Of a stretch of 47,721 nt of DNA, positions 43,421-47,721 are shown in pieces. How positions within the stretch are numbered: position 1 is the first letter of the stretch; each line of letters starts with the position of its first letter. The translations under genes and the position numbers were made by a program. Source of the DNA: Veillonella ratti (GTDB lineage: Bacteria > Bacillota > Negativicutes > Veillonellales > Veillonellaceae). The notes under the pieces are model-generated. The model searched no databases and was not told the origin of the DNA. It saw only the letters and a program-made list of their open reading frames with translations. The stretch lies in NCBI RefSeq assembly GCF_003992115.1, contig NZ_RQUX01000017.1, positions 1 to 47,721 of the forward strand, read 5' to 3'.

Positions 43421-44584
43421 ATGAAACAATTATATGAAAAGGTATTAACAGGACGATTTGTAGAACGGCCGAATCGCTTTGTGGTTCATCTGGCTATGGA
43501 TCATTTAAATGGTGAATTATTGCCGGCCCATTTGCCGAATCCGGGGCGCATGTGGGAGTTATTATACCCCGGTGTTAAATTCTACATAGTCCATCATCCG
43601 AAAAAAGATGCTAAAACGCAGTACCGGGTTATCGGCATTGAACGAGATGGTGTGCCGATTATGCTGGATACTAATTACAGTAATGATGTGGCGGAGTATT
43701 TAATTTCGACGAAACAAATTCCCGGTTGGGAAGAATGGTCCGTAGTGCGCCGCGAGTACACGGTAGGCAATAGCCGCTTCGATTTGTTATTAACCAATGA
43801 TGACGGTGAGTCTTTTTTGCTAGAAGTAAAATCCTGCACCTTGTTCAGTCGTGAAGGGGCCATGTTCCCTGATGCCATAACGGAGCGAGGACGCAAACAT
43901 CTACTGCATCTACAGGCCCTTAAAAGTGAAGGGTATCATACGGGGGTCTTGTTCTTAGTACAGTGGGAACGAGCTCGTTGGTTTTTACCGGACTATCATA
44001 CGGATTTGGCGTTTGCCCAAACTTTCGGGGAAGTAGCCGGAGATCTCGATTGGAAGGCGGTGGCACTGCGTTGGACGGAAGAATTTACCATGCCGGAGGT
44101 AATCCGTGAATGCCGTTTTGATGCGGAACTGCTTCAGCAAGAAGCACAAGACCGCGGCGATTATCTGGTGGTGTTACATTTGCCCACCGCTATGGATTTG
44201 GAAATCGGTAGTAAGGGAATCCTTCATTTTGATGAGGGGTATTATACCTATGTGGGCTCCGCTAAAGCCAATCTTACGAAGCGTTTGGAGCGTCATAAAC
44301 GGAAACGCAAAAAGATGCATTGGCATCTCGATTATTTCCGGTCTCATTGCGAGATGATTGCCACCTTGCCGATTCGGAGCAGTGACGATTTGGAATGTGA
44401 ATTGGCAAGGGCTATGAAGCAGTTAGACTCATGGGCTGTGCCGGGTTTTGGCTCAAGCGATTGTGATTGTGAAAGCCATCTGTTTGGTACGACCTATAAT
44501 CCGATTCATAATGAGCCCTTTATGCTCATGATAGAAGATTTTCGCATGAACCGACTTGATGATGTAATGAATCGTAGTAAATAA
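43421..44584 (+). CDS. sfsA: SfsA-DUF123 fusion (nuclease-family protein)
   Basis: The N-terminal ~230 residues are a full Sfs[72 protein letters not shown]. SfsA was named for sugar fermentation stimulation and is now usually listed as a DNA/RNA nuclease family. From about 245 a second domain follows: [47 protein letters not shown] and CDCESHLF, the DUF123 (GIY-YIG-like, Uri superfamily) pattern that elsewhere is separate or fused to endonuclease III. Total 387 residues against ~230 for plain SfsA. A YnfA gene follows 14 bases later. The joint job of the two domains is unknown. Confidence 0.92.
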   Translation: MKQLYEKVLTGRFVERPNRFVVHLAMDHLNGELLPAHLPNPGRMWELLYPGVKFYIVHHPKKDAKTQYRVIGIERDGVPIMLDTNYSNDVAEYLISTKQIPGWEEWSVVRREYTVGNSRFDLLLTNDDGESFLLEVKSCTLFSREGAMFPDAITERGRKHLLHLQALKSEGYHTGVLFLVQWERARWFLPDYHTDLAFAQTFGEVAGDLDWKAVALRWTEEFTMPEVIRECRFDAELLQQEAQDRGDYLVVLHLPTAMDLEIGSKGILHFDEGYYTYVGSAKANLTKRLERHKRKRKKMHWHLDYFRSHCEMIATLPIRSSDDLECELARAMKQLDSWAVPGFGSSDCDCESHLFGTTYNPIHNEPFMLMIEDFRMNRLDDVMNRSK

Positions 44585-44598
44585 GGAAGGATACTCTG

Positions 44599-44925
44599 AT
44601 GGAAATAGCTAAATCCTTATTTTATTTTATCTTGGCGGGCCTTTTTGAAATCGGTGGGGGCTATCTGGTATGGCTTGCCTTAAAAGAAGGTAAAGGGCCG
44701 TGGTACTTAGTAGCCGGTGCTATCGTTCTCTTTTTATACGGTATCATACCTACCTTACAGGAGGCATCTTTCGGCCGTGTCTATGCGGCCTATGGTGGTA
44801 TTTTTATTGTTTTGTCCATATTATGGGGCTGGCAGGTAGATAAAGTGGTGCCGGATATGGCGGATTTAGTAGGCGGCGCCATTGCTCTCGTGGGGGTATT
44901 AATTATTATGTATTATCCTCGTTAA
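44599..44925 (+). CDS. YnfA family (UPF0060) membrane protein
   Basis: A 108-residue inner-membrane protein with four hydrophobic helices and family motifs [35 protein letters not shown] (in sequence) and [18 protein letters not shown]. YnfA resembles small multidrug resistance transporters and has been tied to efflux in some enterobacteria; function here is unproven. It lies 14 bases after sfsA with GGAAGG before the ATG. Confidence 0.93.
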   Translation: MEIAKSLFYFILAGLFEIGGGYLVWLALKEGKGPWYLVAGAIVLFLYGIIPTLQEASFGRVYAAYGGIFIVLSILWGWQVDKVVPDMADLVGGAIALVGVLIIMYYPR

Positions 44926-44980
44926 ATACGGTAAAAATCCCTTGTTGATGCGGTTAAAAGTAGCATAAAACCGCTAAAAA

Positions 44981-44989
44981 TGCTATAAT
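44981..44989 (+). promoter_or_regulatory. Extended -10 promoter of gyrA
   Basis: TGCTATAAT (44981-44989) is an extended -10 (TGnTATAAT) about 70 bases before the gyrA start. GCGGTT/AACCGC and TAGCAT/ATGCTA inverted repeats lie across the -35 area (about 44950-44986). They may sense supercoiling or bind a regulator, which I cannot resolve. Confidence 0.6.
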
Positions 44990-45058
44990 ATAAGTTGCTA
45001 ATAAATTAAATGAAGCGCTTGAAATGTACGATTAGTTATTATTAAATGAGGTGAGACT

Positions 45059-47536
45059 GTGGAGGAAACGACCTGGAGTCACGGGAAAATTGAGCCCGTC
45101 CAGATTGATAAAGAAATGAAGAGCTCCTATATCGATTATGCCATGAGTGTAATCGTTATGCGTGCCTTACCGGATGTTCGGGATGGTCTTAAACCGGTGC
45201 ATCGTCGTATTTTGTACGCTATGCATGAAACCGGCATGACTCCGAATAAGCCATATAAGAAATCGGCCCGTATCGTCGGGGACGTACTTGGTAAATATCA
45301 TCCACACGGGGATAGTTCCGTATATGATGCGACCGTGCGTTTGGCACAGGATTTTAATACGCGCTACCTCTTGGTAGATGGTCATGGTAACTTCGGTTCC
45401 ATCGACGGTGACTCGGCAGCAGCTATGCGTTATACGGAAGTTCGTATGGCTCGTATTACTACGGAAATGCTCGCAGATATCGACAAAGATACCGTTGATT
45501 TCATGCCGAACTATGACGAGTCTTTACAAGAACCGACTGTATTGCCGGCAAAAATTCCGAACTTGTTAATTAACGGTTCCGCCGGTATCGCCGTTGGTAT
45601 GGCGACCAATATTCCGCCGCACAACTTGAATGAAGTAGCGGATGGCTTAATTATGCTTATCGACAATCCTGATGTGGATGTAAACGATTTGATGAAAGCC
45701 ATTAAAGGGCCTGACTTCCCGACAGGGGCGTTAATTCTTGGTCGTGACGGTATTAAAAAAGCTTACAGCACCGGCCGTGGCAGCATTAAGATGCGTGCAC
45801 GTGCGACGATTGAAGAAATGAACAAGGGCAAACACCGTATCGTGGTAACGGAAATTCCATACCAGGTTAATAAAGCCCGTGTTATTGAAAGTATTGCCGA
45901 ATTGAGCCGTGACAAGGTTATTGACGGTATTACCGCGCTTCGTGATGAAAGTGACCGTCGCGGTATGCGCATCGTCGTAGAACTTCGCGCTGATGTACAG
46001 CCGGATATTGTTCTTAACAAATTATATAAACACACCCAATTGCAAGACACCTTCGGTGTGATTATGCTTGCCTTGGTTGATGGTCATCCGCGAGTACTTA
46101 CGTTAAAAGAAGTACTTACCCACTATTTGAATCACCGTTTAGGCGTTATCGTACGTCGTACGCAGTTCGAATTGGCCAAAGCGGAAGCTCGCGCTCACAT
46201 TTTAGAAGGCTTGCTTATTGCCCTCGATCATATTGATGAAGTTATCGCCACAATTCGTGCGTCGGATACGGATGAAATCGCGAAGAACGCATTGATGCAG
46301 AAATTCGGCTTAACTGAAAAACAAGCCGTTGCCATCTTGGATATGCGTTTACGTCGTTTGACCGGTTTGGAACGTGAAAAGATTGAAGACGAATACAAAC
46401 AGTTGGAAATCCTTATTGCTGATTTGAAAGCTATTTTGGCTAGCGAAGACCGTCAACGGGGTATCATCAAAGACGAATTGACCGAAATGAAACAGAAATA
46501 CGGCGACAAACGTCGTAGTGAAATTACAATCGATACATCGGAACTTGATGTGGAAGATTTGATTGCCGATGAAGAAATGGTTATTACCTTGACTCGTCAG
46601 GGCTATATCAAACGCATGAATGCCAATGTATATCGCAACCAGCATAAAGGCGGTGTAGGCGTTGTAGGTATGAAGACTAAAGAAGACGATTATGTGGTAC
46701 AGATTTCTCATGTTCGTACTCACAATACGCTCTTGTTCTTCACTACCGCAGGCCGTGTATATCGTTTGAAAGGTTACGAAGTACCGGAAGCATCGAGTCG
46801 CAATTCGCGCGGTACAGCGATTATCAACGTGTTGCCACTCAATGTGGGTGAAGCCGTGACGACTATGATTGATATGGAAACTGTAAATCACGATCTTAAT
46901 TTGTTAATGGTAACAAAACAAGGCGTGGTAAAACGTACGTCCATTGAAGAATACCAAAATATTCGTCGCAGTGGCTTGAATGCTATCTCCTTGGCTGATG
47001 ATGACCGCCTTATTGCGGTATGCCTCACAGCAGGCAATCAGGATGTTCTTCTCGGCACTCGTAAAGGTATGGCTATTCGTTTCAATGAAGAAGACGTGCG
47101 TCTCATGAAACGTTCCGCTCAGGGCGTTCGCGGCATTAAACTTAATGCCGGTGATGATGTAGTCGGTGCCGGTGTGATTACCGAATCGGGCGAAGCTTGT
47201 CAGGTATTCACTATCAGTGAAGAAGGGTATGGTAAACGAAATAGCGAAGATGCTTACTCACTTCAGAAACGTGGCGGCAAGGGAACGAAAAACTTCCGCA
47301 TTACCGACAAAACCGGTGATGTCGTAGCTGTTGGTATCGTAACCGATAGCGACGAAGTAATGCTTATTTCCGAGCAGGGTAAGATTATTCGTTTTGACAT
47401 GAAAGACATTGCCATTAAAAAAGGCAAAGCTATTTCCGGTGTGAAATTGCAAAACCTTGATGGTGAAGATAAAGTAGCTTCCGTAGCTATTATTGCTAAA
47501 GACGAATTGGATTCGGAAGAAGACAGCTTGTTCTAA
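45059..47536 (+). CDS. gyrA: DNA gyrase subunit A
   Basis: DNA-breaking and -wrapping subunit of gyrase; partner of GyrB encoded ~31 kb to the left. The start is GTG at 45059 after GAGGTGA. The 825 residues show the winged-helix breakage domain with catalytic Tyr125 ([10 protein letters not shown]) and the quinolone region [15 protein letters not shown], with Ser86 and Asp90 at the E. coli S83/D87 positions, i.e. the wild-type residues. The C-terminal beta-pinwheel contains the GyrA box QKRGGKG, which distinguishes it from ParC. A strong terminator follows. The gene is co-directional with replication. Confidence 0.98.
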   Translation: MEETTWSHGKIEPVQIDKEMKSSYIDYAMSVIVMRALPDVRDGLKPVHRRILYAMHETGMTPNKPYKKSARIVGDVLGKYHPHGDSSVYDATVRLAQDFNTRYLLVDGHGNFGSIDGDSAAAMRYTEVRMARITTEMLADIDKDTVDFMPNYDESLQEPTVLPAKIPNLLINGSAGIAVGMATNIPPHNLNEVADGLIMLIDNPDVDVNDLMKAIKGPDFPTGALILGRDGIKKAYSTGRGSIKMRARATIEEMNKGKHRIVVTEIPYQVNKARVIESIAELSRDKVIDGITALRDESDRRGMRIVVELRADVQPDIVLNKLYKHTQLQDTFGVIMLALVDGHPRVLTLKEVLTHYLNHRLGVIVRRTQFELAKAEARAHILEGLLIALDHIDEVIATIRASDTDEIAKNALMQKFGLTEKQAVAILDMRLRRLTGLEREKIEDEYKQLEILIADLKAILASEDRQRGIIKDELTEMKQKYGDKRRSEITIDTSELDVEDLIADEEMVITLTRQGYIKRMNANVYRNQHKGGVGVVGMKTKEDDYVVQISHVRTHNTLLFFTTAGRVYRLKGYEVPEASSRNSRGTAIINVLPLNVGEAVTTMIDMETVNHDLNLLMVTKQGVVKRTSIEEYQNIRRSGLNAISLADDDRLIAVCLTAGNQDVLLGTRKGMAIRFNEEDVRLMKRSAQGVRGIKLNAGDDVVGAGVITESGEACQVFTISEEGYGKRNSEDAYSLQKRGGKGTKNFRITDKTGDVVAVGIVTDSDEVMLISEQGKIIRFDMKDIAIKKGKAISGVKLQNLDGEDKVASVAIIAKDELDSEEDSLF

Positions 47537-47553
47537 GTGGTAGCTGATAAAAA

Positions 47554-47595
47554 CTAAAAAAGCGGATTGAAGATTAATCTTCAATCCGCTTTTTT
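47554..47595 (+). terminator. Intrinsic terminator of gyrA
   Basis: AAAGCGGATTGAAGAT and its complement form a near-perfect long hairpin with a minimal loop followed by a run of seven T. The remaining bases to the window end (47596-47721) show nothing I can support. Confidence 0.92.
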
Positions 47596-47721
47596 TGATG
47601 ATTTCTTACTAGTCATCAGTCTGTAATATAGATTCAATGCCAATAAAATAATGCTGTGCAATTTTTAGGTTCTATATCCCTAACCTGAATACCCTAATCT
47701 TATAGGATTTTATTAACGCTG

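Noticed and set aside
46349-46891. Open frame of 180 codons on the minus strand inside gyrA
   Set aside because: It lies antisense to an intact, highly conserved gene, has no ribosome site and no recognisable protein pattern.

Overview
The window is a piece of a low-to-moderate GC bacterial chromosome centred on the replication origin. Gene content (dnaA-dnaN-recF-gyrB beside rpmH-rnpA-yidD-yidC-jag-mnmEG-rsmG-parAB), Firmicute-type gene order, and outer-membrane functions in the same stretch (RND efflux pump, OmpH/Skp-like protein), with spore-family genes (ytfI/ytfJ type) in a diderm setting, point to a Negativicute, most likely Veillonella or a close relative. This is my recognition from protein sequence and gene order; no search was run.

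Layout. 1-1,100: the open end of an AT-rich AlbA_2/Schlafen-type ATP-binding protein and tRNA-Arg(CCT). 1,180-1,360: a dense cluster of DnaA boxes containing a perfect 16-bp inverted repeat. 1,427-18,134 (all minus strand): a small hypothetical, an RND efflux permease and adaptor with a MarR-family gene upstream, a CNNM/CorC-type membrane protein, a Dxs-family enzyme behind a MerR-type promoter and a terminator-like hairpin, a lysine-type amino-acid permease, then gyrB, remB, a DciA-like (DUF721) gene, recF, an S4 protein and dnaN. 18,135-20,694: dnaA with DnaA-box clusters on both sides (bipartite oriC) and an AT-rich stretch. From rpmH onward nearly everything is on the plus strand: rnpA, yidD, yidC, jag, mnmE, mnmG, rsmG; a methionine/C1 block (MetH reactivation-domain protein, MetH, MTHFR); four parS sites and parA-parB; hydF; a DUF4446 protein; an M23 peptidase; cobO; a DUF2953-GerW pair; an OmpH-like protein; an SfsA-DUF123 fusion; a YnfA protein and gyrA. 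A small minus-strand island (cupin, unknown protein, siroheme/4Fe-4S reductase) at 40.9-43.1 kb is head-on to replication.

How it fits together. Strand polarity flips at dnaA/rpmH, as expected for bidirectional replication from there. Initiation (DnaA, DciA-like loader candidate, DnaN), topology (GyrA, GyrB), and segregation (ParA, ParB, parS) are all encoded here. CobO (adenosylcobalamin synthesis) and the split MetH/MTHFR set share corrinoid and folate chemistry. HydF indicates [FeFe]-hydrogenase maturation.

Most interesting signals: the DnaA-box cluster about 17 kb from dnaA; a MerR-type promoter with a 19-bp spacer that would fire directly into an intrinsic terminator (possible MerR-controlled short RNA or attenuator); hendecad repeats inserted in Jag; a post-stop tandem repeat of the M23 gene's last codons; a DciA-like protein carrying a zinc-ribbon; an SfsA-DUF123 fusion; and structured leaders or operators around the redox island. 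I do not see a phage, IS element, CRISPR array or obvious new defence operon within the window.
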